Source: Sphingosinicella terrae (GTDB taxonomy: Bacteria > Pseudomonadota > Alphaproteobacteria > Sphingomonadales > Sphingomonadaceae). Taken from it: DNA of 64,000 nucleotides. How positions within the stretch are numbered: position 1 is the first letter of the stretch; each line of letters begins with the position of its first letter. Below, in pieces: positions 45,306-55,058 of this stretch. The position numbers and the translations under genes were made by a program. Under the pieces are notes generated by a model, which was not told where the DNA came from, ran no database searches, and worked only from the letters and a program-made list of their open reading frames with translations. Where the stretch lies: NCBI RefSeq assembly GCF_003347635.1, contig NZ_QDFY01000017.1:1-64000 (forward strand), in the 5' to 3' direction.

Positions 45306-46381
45306 CAAAGTTCTCCGCATTGGGCGCGATGGAGCATCTTCTGGTCGGCGAGGACCAGCGCCATCATCGCTTCCGCCACCGGCACGCCCCGAATCCCGAC
45401 GCAGGGGTCGTGGCGTCCCTTGGTGCTGATCTCCGTCTCCCGGCCCTCCGCGTCGATCGTGCGCATCGGCTTCAGGATGGACGAGGTCGGCTTGAAGGCG
45501 ATCCGGACCACCACCGGCTGCCCGGTCGAGATGCCGCCGATGATGCCGCCGGCATGGTTGGCGAGGAAGAAGGGCCGGCCGTCATTGCCGGCGCGCATCT
45601 CGTCGGCATTGTCCTCGCCACGCAGCCGCGCCGCCGCGAAGCCGTCGCCGATCTCGACGCCCTTGACCGCGTTGATCGACATCATCGCCGCGGCCAGCTC
45701 GCCGTCGAGCTTGGCGTAGACGGGCGCGCCCCAGCCGGCGGGGATTCCGGTGGCGACGCATTCGACGACCGCGCCGAGAGAGCTGCCGTCCTTGCGCGCG
45801 TCGTCGACGAGCTTCGCCCATCGTTCGGCCGCATCGGCGTCGGGGCAGAAGAAGGGGTTGGCGCCGATCGCCGCCTCGTCGAAGCGATCGCGGTCGATCG
45901 GATCGCCGCCCAGTTCGACGACATAGGCGCGGATCGAGGCCTCAGGCACGATCTTGCGCGCCACCGCGCCCGCGGCGACGCGGGACGCGGTCTCCCGGGC
46001 CGAGCTGCGGCCGCCGCCGCGCCAGTCGCGCAGGCCATATTTGGCGTCGTAGCTATAGTCGGCATGGCCGGGCCGATAGGCGCCGGCGATGCTGGAATAG
46101 TCCTTCGACCTCTGGTCGACATTCTCGATCATCAGGCTGATCGGGGTTCCGGTCGTCCGGCCCTCGAACACGCCTGACAGGATCCGCACCGAGTCCGGCT
46201 CGCGGCGCTGGGTAGTGAATCGCGAGCTCCCCGGCCGCCTCTTGTCCAGCCAGGGTTGGATGTCGGCCTCGGTGAGCGCGATCCCCGGCGGGCAGCCGTC
46301 GACGACGGCGCCGATCGCCGGTCCGTGGCTCTCCCCCCAGGTCGAGAAGCGCAGCACGCGCCCGAAGCTGTTGAGGCTCAT
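45305..46381 (-). CDS. aroC: Chorismate synthase
   Basis: This 358-residue FMN-dependent enzyme makes chorismate from EPSP. The conserved [41 protein letters not shown] and [19 protein letters not shown] segments are present. Its ATG overlaps the pheA stop (ATGA). Confidence 0.96.
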   Translation of the reverse strand: MSLNSFGRVLRFSTWGESHGPAIGAVVDGCPPGIALTEADIQPWLDKRRPGSSRFTTQRREPDSVRILSGVFEGRTTGTPISLMIENVDQRSKDYSSIAGAYRPGHADYSYDAKYGLRDWRGGGRSSARETASRVAAGAVARKIVPEASIRAYVVELGGDPIDRDRFDEAAIGANPFFCPDADAAERWAKLVDDARKDGSSLGAVVECVATGIPAGWGAPVYAKLDGELAAAMMSINAVKGVEIGDGFAAARLRGEDNADEMRAGNDGRPFFLANHAGGIIGGISTGQPVVVRIAFKPTSSILKPMRTIDAEGRETEISTKGRHDPCVGIRGVPVAEAMMALVLADQKMLHRAQCGEL

Positions 46382-46935
46382 CTAGGCTCGCTTTCCCGGC
46401 GGGCGACCACGCAGAAGGTGGTGAAATTGTCGGCGCGGTCGTGGACGTCGTGCCTCAGTACGACGAGGCCGTAAGTGGCCGCCGCCGCTTCGGAGGCGAT
46501 CACCCCCTGGGCCGGATCCTGCGAGCGGCCGAGCGCCTGCGCCGCCAGCGCCGTGTTGGCGGCTTCCTCAGTGGCGAGGCCCGTTTCGCAGAGGAACCGG
46601 CGGCATTGCGCGAGCGCCATCGGATGGCTCACCACCCGTTCGATCTGCGCGATCGACGTCCCCGGCCGGCCGAGCAGGTGCAGCCGGACGGGCAGATCGT
46701 GGCGGGCCCGCACCACCAGTTCATTCTCCTCGATCAACGCGTCGACCCCCGGCACCGGCCCGGCGATGCTGTTCTCGCCGGGGAGCATGCCGAGCGCGGT
46801 CTCGCCCGCGGCGACCGCCTCGGCGACCGCGGCGAAGGTCGGCTTGGCGACGGTCGGCACGTCGGGAAGGAACAGGCGGCAGGCCTCCTCGCCGAAGGCG
46901 CCGGGCGCGCCCTGATAGGCGACGGTCTCGGTCAC
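46378..46935 (-). CDS. pheA: Prephenate dehydratase lacking the ACT regulatory domain
   Basis: This 185-residue protein converts prephenate to phenylpyruvate. It contains only the catalytic domain: [15 protein letters not shown] at the start, the [13 protein letters not shown] substrate loop, and [14 protein letters not shown] (the TRF-type motif) a few residues from the end. Bacterial PheA proteins usually continue about 80-90 residues into a Phe-binding ACT domain, which is absent here. Allosteric Phe inhibition is therefore unlikely. The GTG overlaps the aroA stop. Confidence 0.93.
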   Translation of the reverse strand: MTETVAYQGAPGAFGEEACRLFLPDVPTVAKPTFAAVAEAVAAGETALGMLPGENSIAGPVPGVDALIEENELVVRARHDLPVRLHLLGRPGTSIAQIERVVSHPMALAQCRRFLCETGLATEEAANTALAAQALGRSQDPAQGVIASEAAAATYGLVVLRHDVHDRADNFTTFCVVARRESEPR

Positions 46936-48275
46936 GCCGGCGCGCCGATCCGCGCACCTAGGGATCGCATGAGTTCGGAGAAGCCGGGGAAGCTGGTCGC
47001 GATCATGCCCGCCCGATCGACCGTCACCGGCCGGCGTGCGGCCAGCCCGAGGGCGAGGAAGCTCATCGCGATGCGATGGTCGCCATGGGTGGAGACGGTG
47101 CCGCCGCCCGCGGGTGCCTCGCCTTTGCCCTCGACGATCAATGTGTCGCCCTCGCTGCGCGCCTCGACACCGCAAGCGCCAAGACCAGCCAGGATCGCGG
47201 CGAGGCGGTCGCTCTCCTTCACCCGCAGCTCGGCGAGGCCGTGCATGACCGTCGGTCCATTCGCGAAGGCGGCGGCAACGGCGAGGATCGGATATTCGTC
47301 GATCATCGACGGGGCCCGCACCGCCGGGATCTCGGCCCCGCGCATAAGCGAGTGGACGGCGGTGACGTCGCCGACCGCCTCGCCGCCCTGGAGGCGTCGG
47401 TTGTCGATGCGCAGTCGTGCGCCCATCGCTTCGAGGCTGGCGAGGAGGCCGATCCTCAGCGGGTTGAGCAGCATTCCGCGCACGGTCACTTCGGATCCCG
47501 GCACGATCAGCGCCGCCACGAGCGGGAAGGCCGCCGAAGAGGGATCGGCGGGGACGGCGATGTCGGTCGCGCGCAGCCTGCGCTGAGGTCCGAGCAGTGC
47601 GATGCGGCCCTCTTCCTTCTCCTCGATCTCGACGTCGGCGCCGAAGGCGCGGAGCATGATCTCGCTATGGTCGCGGCTGGGCTTGGGCTCGATCACCTCG
47701 ACGGCGCCATCCGCATGGAGCCCCGCCAGCAGGATCGCGGACTTGACCTGCGCGGACGCCTTCTCGTTGACGAAGCGCAGGCCGCGGAGCCCGCCGCCCT
47801 CGACGGTCACGGGGAGGCGGTCGCCGCCTTCGAAGCGGGCGCCCATCTCCCGAAGCGGATCGAGGACGCGGCCCATCGGCCGTCCGCGAAGCGATTCGTC
47901 GCCGGTGAAGGTCGCCCGGACCGGAAGGCCGGCGACCGCGCCCATCAGCAGCCGCACGCCGGTGCCCGAATTGCCGCAGTCGATCACCGCGCCGGGCGAT
48001 CGCCATTCGGCGCCGGTGACGTGCCACACGCCGCCGCGCCGCTCGACCGACGCGCCGAGCGCCCGAACCGCGGCCGCGGTGTCGAGCACGTCCTGCCCTT
48101 CGAGCAGGCCGCTGATCCGCGTCTCCCCCTCGGCCAGCCCGCCGAGGATGAGCGCGCGGTGGGAGATCGACTTGTCCCCGGGGACGGTGATGGCGCCTTC
48201 GAGGCCGGAGGTCGCTTCGCTTCGAAGCGTGTCCGCCGCTGCGGACGCGGCTGGGGGGATGGTGGCGACGCTCAT
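46932..48275 (-). CDS. aroA: EPSP synthase
   Basis: This 447-residue 3-phosphoshikimate 1-carboxyvinyltransferase has [61 protein letters not shown] and [10 protein letters not shown]. The motif pattern is closer to class II EPSP synthases, which are often glyphosate-tolerant, but that property cannot be concluded from this alone. It is coupled at both ends by 4-base overlaps. Confidence 0.95.
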   Translation of the reverse strand: MSVATIPPAASAAADTLRSEATSGLEGAITVPGDKSISHRALILGGLAEGETRISGLLEGQDVLDTAAAVRALGASVERRGGVWHVTGAEWRSPGAVIDCGNSGTGVRLLMGAVAGLPVRATFTGDESLRGRPMGRVLDPLREMGARFEGGDRLPVTVEGGGLRGLRFVNEKASAQVKSAILLAGLHADGAVEVIEPKPSRDHSEIMLRAFGADVEIEEKEEGRIALLGPQRRLRATDIAVPADPSSAAFPLVAALIVPGSEVTVRGMLLNPLRIGLLASLEAMGARLRIDNRRLQGGEAVGDVTAVHSLMRGAEIPAVRAPSMIDEYPILAVAAAFANGPTVMHGLAELRVKESDRLAAILAGLGACGVEARSEGDTLIVEGKGEAPAGGGTVSTHGDHRIAMSFLALGLAARRPVTVDRAGMIATSFPGFSELMRSLGARIGAPA

Positions 48276-49567
48276 GCCGCGTGCGATTCGGGCTGGAGCC
48301 GGCGCCGCATCATCCGCGCCACCTCGGCGGCGAGGTCGAGCGCCTGCGTCTCGTTGAGCCTCGGATCGCAATGGGTGAGATAGCGCCGGGGAAGGTCCGC
48401 CTCGGAAAGCGGCAGGCTTCCGCCGAGGCATTCGGTGACGTCGTCGCCGGTCATCTCGAGATGGACGCCCCCAGCATGCACGCCCTCGGAGTCGGCAATG
48501 TCGAAGAAGGCCGCCATCTCGGCAATGATATCGCCGAGGAAGCGGGTCTTGAAGCCGCCGGCGGTCACCGTGTTGCCGTGCATCGGATCGATCGTCCACA
48601 AGGCGCGGCTGCCCGCTTCGCGCGTCGCCCGCATCAGCGCCGGCAGATGCCGGGCCGCCTGACGGGCGCCGAAGCGGCCGATCAGCACCAGCCGCCCCGG
48701 GATATTGCCCGGATCCAGCCGCTCGATCAGGCGCAAAAGGTTGTCGGCGGTCAGGCTCGGCCCGCATTTGAGCCCGATCGGATTGGCGACGCCGCTCGCA
48801 TAATCGACATGGGCGCCGTCGATCTGGCGGGTGCGGTCGCCGATCCAGAGCATGTGGCCCGACGTCGCCCACCAGCGCTCGCTCTCTTCGTCCCAGCGGG
48901 TGAGCGCCTGCTCGTAATGGAGCAGCAGCGCTTCGTGGCTGGTGAACAACCGGACCGGGGTGCCGATCTCCTCCTCGGCCGCGAGGCGCTCGGCGGCGAT
49001 GCCGAGCCGCTCGCGCGCCGAGCGGCGGATGCGGGCGAGGTCCGCATAAGCGGCGGCGCCATAGGCCTGGAGAAGGTCGAGAGTCACCCGCGACTGGCGG
49101 TGCGCGCGCAGCATCCGCTCGGGATCGGGCGCGCGGCTCACCGGATCGAAGGCGGCGCCGTTGATGATGTCGCCGCGATAGGAAGGAAGCGTGACCCCGT
49201 CCGCCGTCTCGGTCGCGGCCGAACGGGGCTTGGCGAACTGGCCGGCGATCCGGGCGACGGTGACGACCCGGCCAGGGCCGCTCGCCGACAGCATCGCCGC
49301 CATCTGGAGCAGCAGGTTGAAGACCGTGCGTACCTTGTTGGCGCCGAATTCGGCGAAGCTCTCCGCACAATCGCCCCCCTGGAGCAGGAAGGCATGGCCG
49401 CCGGCCGCTTCGGCGAGCCGATCGCGAAGCTCGCCGATCTCGGCGATGCCGACCAGAGCGGGCGCCGAGGCCAGCCGCGATTCGACCTGGGCGAGCGCGG
49501 ACGCGTCGGCATAATCGGGGAGCTGCGCCGCCGGGCGTTGGCGCCAGCGCGAAGGGGTCCAGCTCAT
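48272..49567 (-). CDS. aroG: Class II DAHP synthase
   Basis: This 431-residue enzyme is of the plant/actinobacterial class II family, unrelated in sequence to the aroF product. Motifs include [50 protein letters not shown] and [11 protein letters not shown]. It is preceded by a chorismate mutase gene with an ATGA overlap; in Mycobacterium these two proteins form a regulatory complex, and the pairing suggests the same here. Confidence 0.95.
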   Translation of the reverse strand: MSWTPSRWRQRPAAQLPDYADASALAQVESRLASAPALVGIAEIGELRDRLAEAAGGHAFLLQGGDCAESFAEFGANKVRTVFNLLLQMAAMLSASGPGRVVTVARIAGQFAKPRSAATETADGVTLPSYRGDIINGAAFDPVSRAPDPERMLRAHRQSRVTLDLLQAYGAAAYADLARIRRSARERLGIAAERLAAEEEIGTPVRLFTSHEALLLHYEQALTRWDEESERWWATSGHMLWIGDRTRQIDGAHVDYASGVANPIGLKCGPSLTADNLLRLIERLDPGNIPGRLVLIGRFGARQAARHLPALMRATREAGSRALWTIDPMHGNTVTAGGFKTRFLGDIIAEMAAFFDIADSEGVHAGGVHLEMTGDDVTECLGGSLPLSEADLPRRYLTHCDPRLNETQALDLAAEVARMMRRRLQPESHAA

Positions 49568-50196
49568 CGCCCGCCCTCCTCGTGCCCGGAAGGCAAAGCG
49601 GGCGGCTCCGGCAGCTCCTCCGGCGGAATCCGGCCGACCGCGGCGGCGACCACCTCGCCGGCTTCGTCGCGAAGCAGGTCGAAGATGGAGAGGGTCGGGT
49701 GGAGCGACTCGATCCAGGCCGCTCCGTCGGCGAGCGCGACGATCGCGACCGCTTCCTGCCGCAAGGCGGCGTCCAGAGCCGCGGCGGCGCTGTCGGCGTG
49801 GCGCAACGGCGCGGCGGAGCCGAACCGCTCGCGCGCCGCCCATCTGAGGGCCTCGGGATCGGGTCCGTGCAGGACCAGCTCGGTGCGCACCTGCGCCTGC
49901 AGGCTGAATGCCATCAGCTCGCGCCACAGGCTGGCGATCAGCGTCTCGGGCGCGACCGTCGCTTGCTGGACGAGACGGGCGATGACCTGCTGCTCGCGCC
50001 GGGGACGCAGGCAGAGATGGTCGTCGCCGCGGCTCGACTTGAGCTCGGCAACCGCGCGGGAGGCGGCGAGGCGGCGTTCGACCAGGGCGAGCAGCTCGTC
50101 GTCCAGCGAATCGATCTGCTCGCGCAGGCTCTCGAGCGACGGCGGCGGCGTCACGCGGCCGCTCCGGGCGCGTCTCGTGGCATGGGTTCGGTACAT
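49564..50196 (-). CDS. aroQ: Chorismate mutase (AroQ type, long alphaproteobacterial form)
   Basis: In this 210-residue protein the AroQ helical domain (about 25-105; [30 protein letters not shown]) produces prephenate. It is followed by a second, poorly characterised domain typical of alphaproteobacterial forms. The ATG at 50196 is chosen for its GAGGGATGAG ribosome-binding region. It is first in the aro/pheA operon, with a Phe-rich small frame 107 bases upstream. Confidence 0.88.
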   Translation of the reverse strand: MYRTHATRRARSGRVTPPPSLESLREQIDSLDDELLALVERRLAASRAVAELKSSRGDDHLCLRPRREQQVIARLVQQATVAPETLIASLWRELMAFSLQAQVRTELVLHGPDPEALRWAARERFGSAAPLRHADSAAAALDAALRQEAVAIVALADGAAWIESLHPTLSIFDLLRDEAGEVVAAAVGRIPPEELPEPPALPSGHEEGGR

Positions 50197-50302
50197 CTCA
50201 TCCCTCGCTCCACCCGGACGCGGCACGGATTCCCGGCGCTGACGGAGTGGCTATTGGCTTTGCTGTTCAGGAACTTGAGCGGGAAATCGGCTCCGGCACG
50301 CC

Positions 50303-50395
50303 TCAGCGGACGTACCGGCCAATAAACGAGCCGATAAAATGGAAGGCGCCGAACGAGACAGAGGAGGCGGGACGAATGGCCTGTCCTTTGTTCAT
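50303..50395 (-). CDS. pheL: Candidate Phe leader peptide upstream of the aro/pheA operon
   Basis: A 30-codon frame with GGAG 10 bases before its ATG reads SFGAFHFIGSFIGRYVR at its end: four Phe codons plus one Tyr in the last 17 residues. Position and composition fit a phenylalanine attenuator for aroQ-aroG-aroA-pheA. Unlike the other leaders here, I see no hairpin with a U-run in the 106 bases before aroQ, so the mechanism may differ or the leader may be fortuitous. Confidence 0.5.
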   Translation of the reverse strand: MNKGQAIRPASSVSFGAFHFIGSFIGRYVR

Positions 50396-50505
50396 GACAC
50401 CTGGGCTCCTGACGAGGGCGCTGTTGACGCGCTCTTTAAGGCTGACAAGAGCGGCCGGGCCTGTCAAGGGCATTGCTGCAACTGCGAAGGGCAAGCGAGG
50501 CGGGG

Positions 50506-51660
50506 GTGGAATCGGCGCGTCTCAGTGAACGGCAGGCCGGGTCGGCGGCGGTGATCGCCTCGGCGCGGCGGCTGGTCGTCAAGGTCGGCTCATCGCTCCT
50601 GCTCGATCCGGCGGAGCGGGGTCCGCGCCGAGACTGGCTCGCCGGTCTCGCCGCCGATCTCGCCGCGCTCAGGAACGGCGGCAAGGAGATCGTGATCGTG
50701 TCGTCGGGCGCGGTGGCGCTCGGTCGCGACTATCTCGGGCTGAAGCGTTCCCCCCGGCTCGACCAGAAGCAGGCCGCCGCCGCCGCCGGCCAGACCCTGC
50801 TCATGCGCGCCTGGCAGGAGGCGCTGGCGCCGCACGACATTCCGGTCGCGCAGCTTCTGCTCACTTATGACGACACGGAGCGCCGGCGCCGCTGGCTCAA
50901 CGCCCGCGCCACCCTCGAGGTGCTGCTCGCCCAGCGGGCGCTGCCGGTGATCAACGAGAATGACAGCGTCGCCACCGACGAGCTTCGCTACGGGGACAAT
51001 GACCGCCTTTCGGCCCGCGCCGCCCAGATGGTGAAGGCGGACGTCCTCATCCTCCTGTCCGACGTCGATGGCCTCTACACCGCCGATCCCGGCCGCGATC
51101 CGGCGGCCGTCCATATCCCCGAAGTGGCTTCCCTCGACGCGGTCGAAAGCTTCGCCGCCGATGCCTCCACCGCCGGCATCGGCTCGGGCGGCATGCGCAC
51201 CAAGCTCGCCGCGGCGCGGATCGCCAGCGCCGCCGGCTGCGCCACCCTGATCGCTTCCGGGCGCGAGCCCCATCCGCTGCGCCGCCTCGAGGAGGGCGGC
51301 CGCGCCACCCTCGTCGCCGCCGCCGGGACGCCCGCACGCGCCTACAAGCAGTGGATCGCCGGCACGCTCGCTACCGCCGGCGCGGTCCGTGTCGACGCTG
51401 GCGCCGAGCGCGCGCTCGCCGCCGGACGAAGCCTGCTGCCGGCCGGAGTCACCGAGGTCAGCGGGGATTTCGAGCGCGGCTCCTGCCTCGCCGTCCGCAG
51501 CAGCGACGGCCGCGAGATCGCGCGCGGGATCAGCGCCTACAATTCGGCGGAGGCGCGGGCGATCGCCGGCTGCCCGAGCGAGCGCTTCGAAGCCCAGCTC
51601 GGCTATCGCGGTCCCGACGAGTTGATTCACCGCGACGATCTGGTGATGCTCGATCGATGA
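50506..51660 (+). CDS. proB: Glutamate 5-kinase
   Basis: This 384-residue first enzyme of proline synthesis has the kinase domain motifs [43 protein letters not shown] and [11 protein letters not shown], and a C-terminal PUA domain (from about residue 290). The GTG at 50506 is proposed because AGG-rich sequence lies 5 bases upstream; a GTG 15 codons later (VIASARR) is the alternative. It diverges from the aro operon and overlaps proA by ATGA. Confidence 0.92.
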   Translation: MESARLSERQAGSAAVIASARRLVVKVGSSLLLDPAERGPRRDWLAGLAADLAALRNGGKEIVIVSSGAVALGRDYLGLKRSPRLDQKQAAAAAGQTLLMRAWQEALAPHDIPVAQLLLTYDDTERRRRWLNARATLEVLLAQRALPVINENDSVATDELRYGDNDRLSARAAQMVKADVLILLSDVDGLYTADPGRDPAAVHIPEVASLDAVESFAADASTAGIGSGGMRTKLAAARIASAAGCATLIASGREPHPLRRLEEGGRATLVAAAGTPARAYKQWIAGTLATAGAVRVDAGAERALAAGRSLLPAGVTEVSGDFERGSCLAVRSSDGREIARGISAYNSAEARAIAGCPSERFEAQLGYRGPDELIHRDDLVMLDR

Positions 51661-52898
51661 ACCTAGCCGAGACCCTCGACCGCTTCGGGCGCGACGCGCG
51701 GCTGGCGGCGGCCGTCCTGCGCACCGCGCCGGCCGACCGGCGCAGCGCCGCCATCCGCGCCATGGCCCGCCGGATGCGCGAGCGGGCGGCCGAGATTCTC
51801 GCCGCCAATGCCGCCGACGTCGCCGCCGCCGCCGGAATGACGGATCGGCTGCGGCTGGATCCGGAGCGGCTCGAGGGGATCGCCGCCGCGCTCGAGCAGG
51901 TCGCCGGCCTGCCCGACCCGGTCGGCGCGGAGATGGCGCGCTGGCAGCGGCCCAACGGCCTCGACATCGCCCGGGTGCGCACCCCGATCGGCGTCATCGG
52001 CATGATCTTCGAGAGCCGCCCGAACGTCGCAGCCGACGCCGCGTCCATCTGCGTCCGATCGGGCAACGCGCTGATCCTTCGCGGCGGCTCGGACGCGCTC
52101 GAAAGCTGTCTCGCGATCCACCGCGCCGTCGCCGCCGGCCTCGAGGACGAAGGGCTGCCCGCCGCCTGCGTCCAGATGGTGCCGACCGCCGACCGGGGGG
52201 CGGTCGGACTGATGCTCGGCGGGCTGGGTGGCGCGGTCGATCTCATCATCCCGCGCGGCGGCCGCGCCTTGGTCGAGCGGGTCGAGCGCGAGGCGCGGGT
52301 GCCGGTGCTTGGTCATCTGGAGGGCATCTGCCACACCTATGTCCACTCCTCGGCCGATTGGTGCATGGCCCGCGACATCGTCGTCAATGCGAAGATGCGG
52401 CGCGTCTCCGTCTGCGGCGCCACGGAGACCCTGCTGATCGACCGCGACGCGGCGCCGTCGCTGCTTCCGGATCTCGCCCGCGCGCTCGGCGAGCGCCGCT
52501 GCGTGCTTCGCGGCGACGAGGAGAGCCGTGCCCTGGTCCCGGGCATGGAGCCGGCGGGCGAGGACGACTGGACGACCGAATATCTCGCCCCGATCCTTTC
52601 GGTGCGGATCGTCGACGGCGTCGCCGGAGCGGTCGACCATATCGCCCGCTACGGATCCGGTCACACCGAGGCGATCGTCGCCGAGGATGCCGAGGCCGCC
52701 GCCTTCTTCCTCGACCGCGTCGACAGCGCGATCGTCATGTGGAATGCCTCGACCCAGTTCGCCGACGGCGGCGAGTTCGGCTTCGGGGCCGAGATCGGCA
52801 TCGCCACCGGCCGGCTCCACGCCCGCGGCCCGGTCGGGCCGGAGCAATTGACGACGTTCAAATATGTCGTGCGCGGCACCGGCCAGACCCGCGCCTGA
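51657..52898 (+). CDS. proA: Gamma-glutamyl phosphate reductase
   Basis: This 413-residue NADPH enzyme yields glutamate semialdehyde. It has [20 protein letters not shown], the catalytic Cys in [24 protein letters not shown] and [20 protein letters not shown]. It is coupled to proB. Downstream of it the DNA turns notably AT-rich before the thr leader. Confidence 0.95.
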   Translation: MNLAETLDRFGRDARLAAAVLRTAPADRRSAAIRAMARRMRERAAEILAANAADVAAAAGMTDRLRLDPERLEGIAAALEQVAGLPDPVGAEMARWQRPNGLDIARVRTPIGVIGMIFESRPNVAADAASICVRSGNALILRGGSDALESCLAIHRAVAAGLEDEGLPAACVQMVPTADRGAVGLMLGGLGGAVDLIIPRGGRALVERVEREARVPVLGHLEGICHTYVHSSADWCMARDIVVNAKMRRVSVCGATETLLIDRDAAPSLLPDLARALGERRCVLRGDEESRALVPGMEPAGEDDWTTEYLAPILSVRIVDGVAGAVDHIARYGSGHTEAIVAEDAEAAAFFLDRVDSAIVMWNASTQFADGGEFGFGAEIGIATGRLHARGPVGPEQLTTFKYVVRGTGQTRA

Positions 52899-53072
52899 AA
52901 AATATTCTCCTGAAAAACGCCTATATCCCAGCGACTTAAAGTACTAATATGAGATTAGCCAAGGCAGGAAAATATTAAGACAGTTGACGGATAAGGTTTC
53001 CGACCGTCTATTATGAGGTCGATAGCGCATGCCGCCCGTCGGAGGATGACGGCCGGCCTGGAGACTGCAGCG
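52899..53072 (+). promoter_or_regulatory. AT-rich promoter region of the thr operon
   Basis: This stretch is far richer in A/T than the rest of the window. It contains an imperfect inverted repeat (AATATTCTCCTG at 52901-52912 and CAGGAAAATATT at 52965-52976), then TTGACG (52984-52989) and TATTAT (53009-53014; 19-base spacing, or CTATTA with 18). The inverted repeat upstream of the -35 may be a terminator for proBA, an UP-like element or an operator. Confidence 0.6.
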
Positions 53073-53195
53073 ATGCCGAAGGTTGCGCATTTCCAGCACG
53101 AGGGCCATGCCGGCGACGGCATGACGCTTGCCGCGCGCGCCGCCACCATGATGCTCACCATTATTACCACCCGCATGCGGGACGGTACCGGCTGA
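53073..53195 (+). CDS. thrL: Thr/Ile leader peptide of the thr operon
   Basis: A 40-codon frame with GGAG 9 bases before its ATG ends ATMMLTIITTRMRDGTG. In the last 17 codons there are five Thr (all ACC) and two Ile (ATT). E. coli thrL likewise ends in Thr/Ile runs followed by a Gly-rich end. A U-tailed hairpin begins 27 bases after the stop. Met codons (three in the same stretch) may also matter, since the downstream enzyme feeds methionine too. A shorter start at MMLTIITT is possible. Confidence 0.82.
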   Translation: MPKVAHFQHEGHAGDGMTLAARAATMMLTIITTRMRDGTG

Positions 53196-53222
53196 CCATC
53201 GAAATCAGACCAGGCTTCACCG

Positions 53223-53255
53223 ACCCGCTCCCCGACCAGGCGAGCGGGTTTTTTT
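53223..53255 (+). terminator. Attenuator terminator of the thr leader
   Basis: ACCCGCTC / GAGCGGGT (53223-53230 and 53242-53249) with an 11-base loop, followed by a run of seven T residues ending at 53255. It lies 39 bases before the thrA ATG. Confidence 0.88.
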
Positions 53256-53294
53256 ATATCTCCGGCCCAGGGCCAGAAACGAAAGACGAAGATC

Positions 53295-55055
53295 ATGGCG
53301 AAAGACGGCGAAGCGGACGCGAAGCACGAGCTCTGCGTGCTCAAGTTCGGAAGCTCGGTGCTCGAGCGCGAGGCGGATTACCGGACGGCGGCGCAGGAGG
53401 TCTACCGGCACGTCCGCGACGGCGAGAAGATCGTCGCCGTCGTCTCGGCGCTGGCCGGCGAGACCGACTTCCTGCTCGACCAGGCGAGGCTGGTCGGCGG
53501 CGAGGCGCCGGACGGGCTGGTCGCCCGCGTCGCCCGGGTCGGCGAGCTCCGCTCGGCCGCCTTGATGGCGCTCGCCTTGCGGCGGATGGGGGTCCGCGCC
53601 TGCGCGCTCGATCCGCATGAAATGGGGCTCGTCGCCAAGGGCGATCCGCTCGACTCCGATCTTTGCGATCTCGACGCCGCTTCGGTGCTCGCGAAGTTCG
53701 ACGATCACGAGGTGATCGTCGTCCCCGGCTTCACCGCCGGCCACGAGGAGCATGGCGTGGTGACGCTCGGCCGCGGCGGTACCGATCTTTCCGCCGTCTT
53801 CTTCGCCGCCCGGCTCGGTTCCCGCCGGGTCCGCCTGCTCAAGGACGTCGACGGCGTCTATGCCGAGGACCCCGCCAAGAACCCGCGGGCCGAACGCTAC
53901 GGCGCAATGGACTATGAAGCGGCCGCCCAGGCGAGCTCGGGGCTGATCCAGCCCAAGGCGATCCAGGCCGCCGCCGTCGAGGACATCGTCGTCGAGATCG
54001 CCGCGATCGGCCATCACGAGGCGACGGTGATCGCCAATGTCGCGCCGCGCAAGGAAGTGCCGCTGGAATGGCCGCCGCTGCGGGTCGCTTTGCTCGGTTG
54101 CGGCAGCGTCGGCGCCGGCGTGCTCTCCTATCTCGAGCAAAGGCCCGACCTGTTCCGGGTCAATCCCGTCCTCGTCCGCCGCCCGCATGAGCATGAGAGC
54201 GAAGGCGGCGCCGCCTTCACCGCCGATCTCGACGAGGCGCTGGCCGGCGAGGTCGATCTCGTCATCGAATTGCTCGGCGGCGCCGAATATCCGGCCGACA
54301 TCATGTGCGCCGCGCTTCGCCGCGGCAGCCATGTCGTCACCGCCAACAAGGCCGCGGTCGCGCGCCATTACGACGCCCTCCACGCCTGCGCCGAGGCGGG
54401 CCAAGCGAGCCTGTCCTATTCCGCCGCGGTGGGCGGCGGCACGCCGGTGCTCGAGACCATCGACCGCCTTCGTCCGGCCGGCATCGCCGGCATCGAGGGA
54501 GTGATGAACGGCACCGCCAACTTCCTGCTCAGCCGGCTCGGCGAGGGCTGGTCCTTCGCCGATGCCGTCGCCAAGGCGCAGGAGCTGGGCTTCGCCGAGG
54601 CCGATCCCGCCGCCGACGTCGACGGCCACGACGCCGCCGACAAATTGTCGCTGCTCGTCCGCCGCGCCTTCGGGTTCGCGATCCCGCCGGGCCGGATCTT
54701 CAAGCAGTCGCTGAGCGAGATCGGGCCGGTCGAGGCGCAGGCGGCGCTTGCGCGCGGCGAGGTGCTGAAGCAGGTTGGGCGCTGCCGCCTTCAGCCCGAC
54801 GGATCGATCAAGGCCGAGGTGCGGATCGAGTCGCTGCCGGGCAGGCACGTGCTCGCCGGCGCGCGCAACGAGGAGAATCGCTTCGTGATCGTCGATCTCG
54901 ACGGACGCCGCCACGAGGTCTGCGGCAAGGGCGCCGGCCGCTGGCCGAGCGCCGCCGCGGTCTTCGCCGACGTCATGGACCTGCAGCGCAGGCTCGCCCG
55001 GGCCGCCGGAACCCCGGCGCAGGCCGAGGTCGCGATGCTTCGAATGTCGGCCTGA
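53295..55055 (+). CDS. thrA: Compact aspartokinase-homoserine dehydrogenase fusion without ACT domains
   Basis: This 586-residue bifunctional enzyme (E. coli ThrA has 820 residues). The aspartokinase part (about 1-250) has VLKFGSSVL, VVPGFTAGHEE, TLGRGGTDLSAVFFAARL and LKDVDGVYAEDP. Homoserine dehydrogenase begins directly at about 260 (LRVALLGCGSVGAGVL), with VVTANKAAVARHY, GGGTPVLETIDRLR and GVMNGTANFLLSRL. The two ACT domains normally between the halves are missing, as is part of the helical kinase region. Threonine feedback would have to act elsewhere, such as the leader upstream. Confidence 0.92.
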   Translation: MAKDGEADAKHELCVLKFGSSVLEREADYRTAAQEVYRHVRDGEKIVAVVSALAGETDFLLDQARLVGGEAPDGLVARVARVGELRSAALMALALRRMGVRACALDPHEMGLVAKGDPLDSDLCDLDAASVLAKFDDHEVIVVPGFTAGHEEHGVVTLGRGGTDLSAVFFAARLGSRRVRLLKDVDGVYAEDPAKNPRAERYGAMDYEAAAQASSGLIQPKAIQAAAVEDIVVEIAAIGHHEATVIANVAPRKEVPLEWPPLRVALLGCGSVGAGVLSYLEQRPDLFRVNPVLVRRPHEHESEGGAAFTADLDEALAGEVDLVIELLGGAEYPADIMCAALRRGSHVVTANKAAVARHYDALHACAEAGQASLSYSAAVGGGTPVLETIDRLRPAGIAGIEGVMNGTANFLLSRLGEGWSFADAVAKAQELGFAEADPAADVDGHDAADKLSLLVRRAFGFAIPPGRIFKQSLSEIGPVEAQAALARGEVLKQVGRCRLQPDGSIKAEVRIESLPGRHVLAGARNEENRFVIVDLDGRRHEVCGKGAGRWPSAAAVFADVMDLQRRLARAAGTPAQAEVAMLRMSA

Positions 55056-55058
55056 GCG

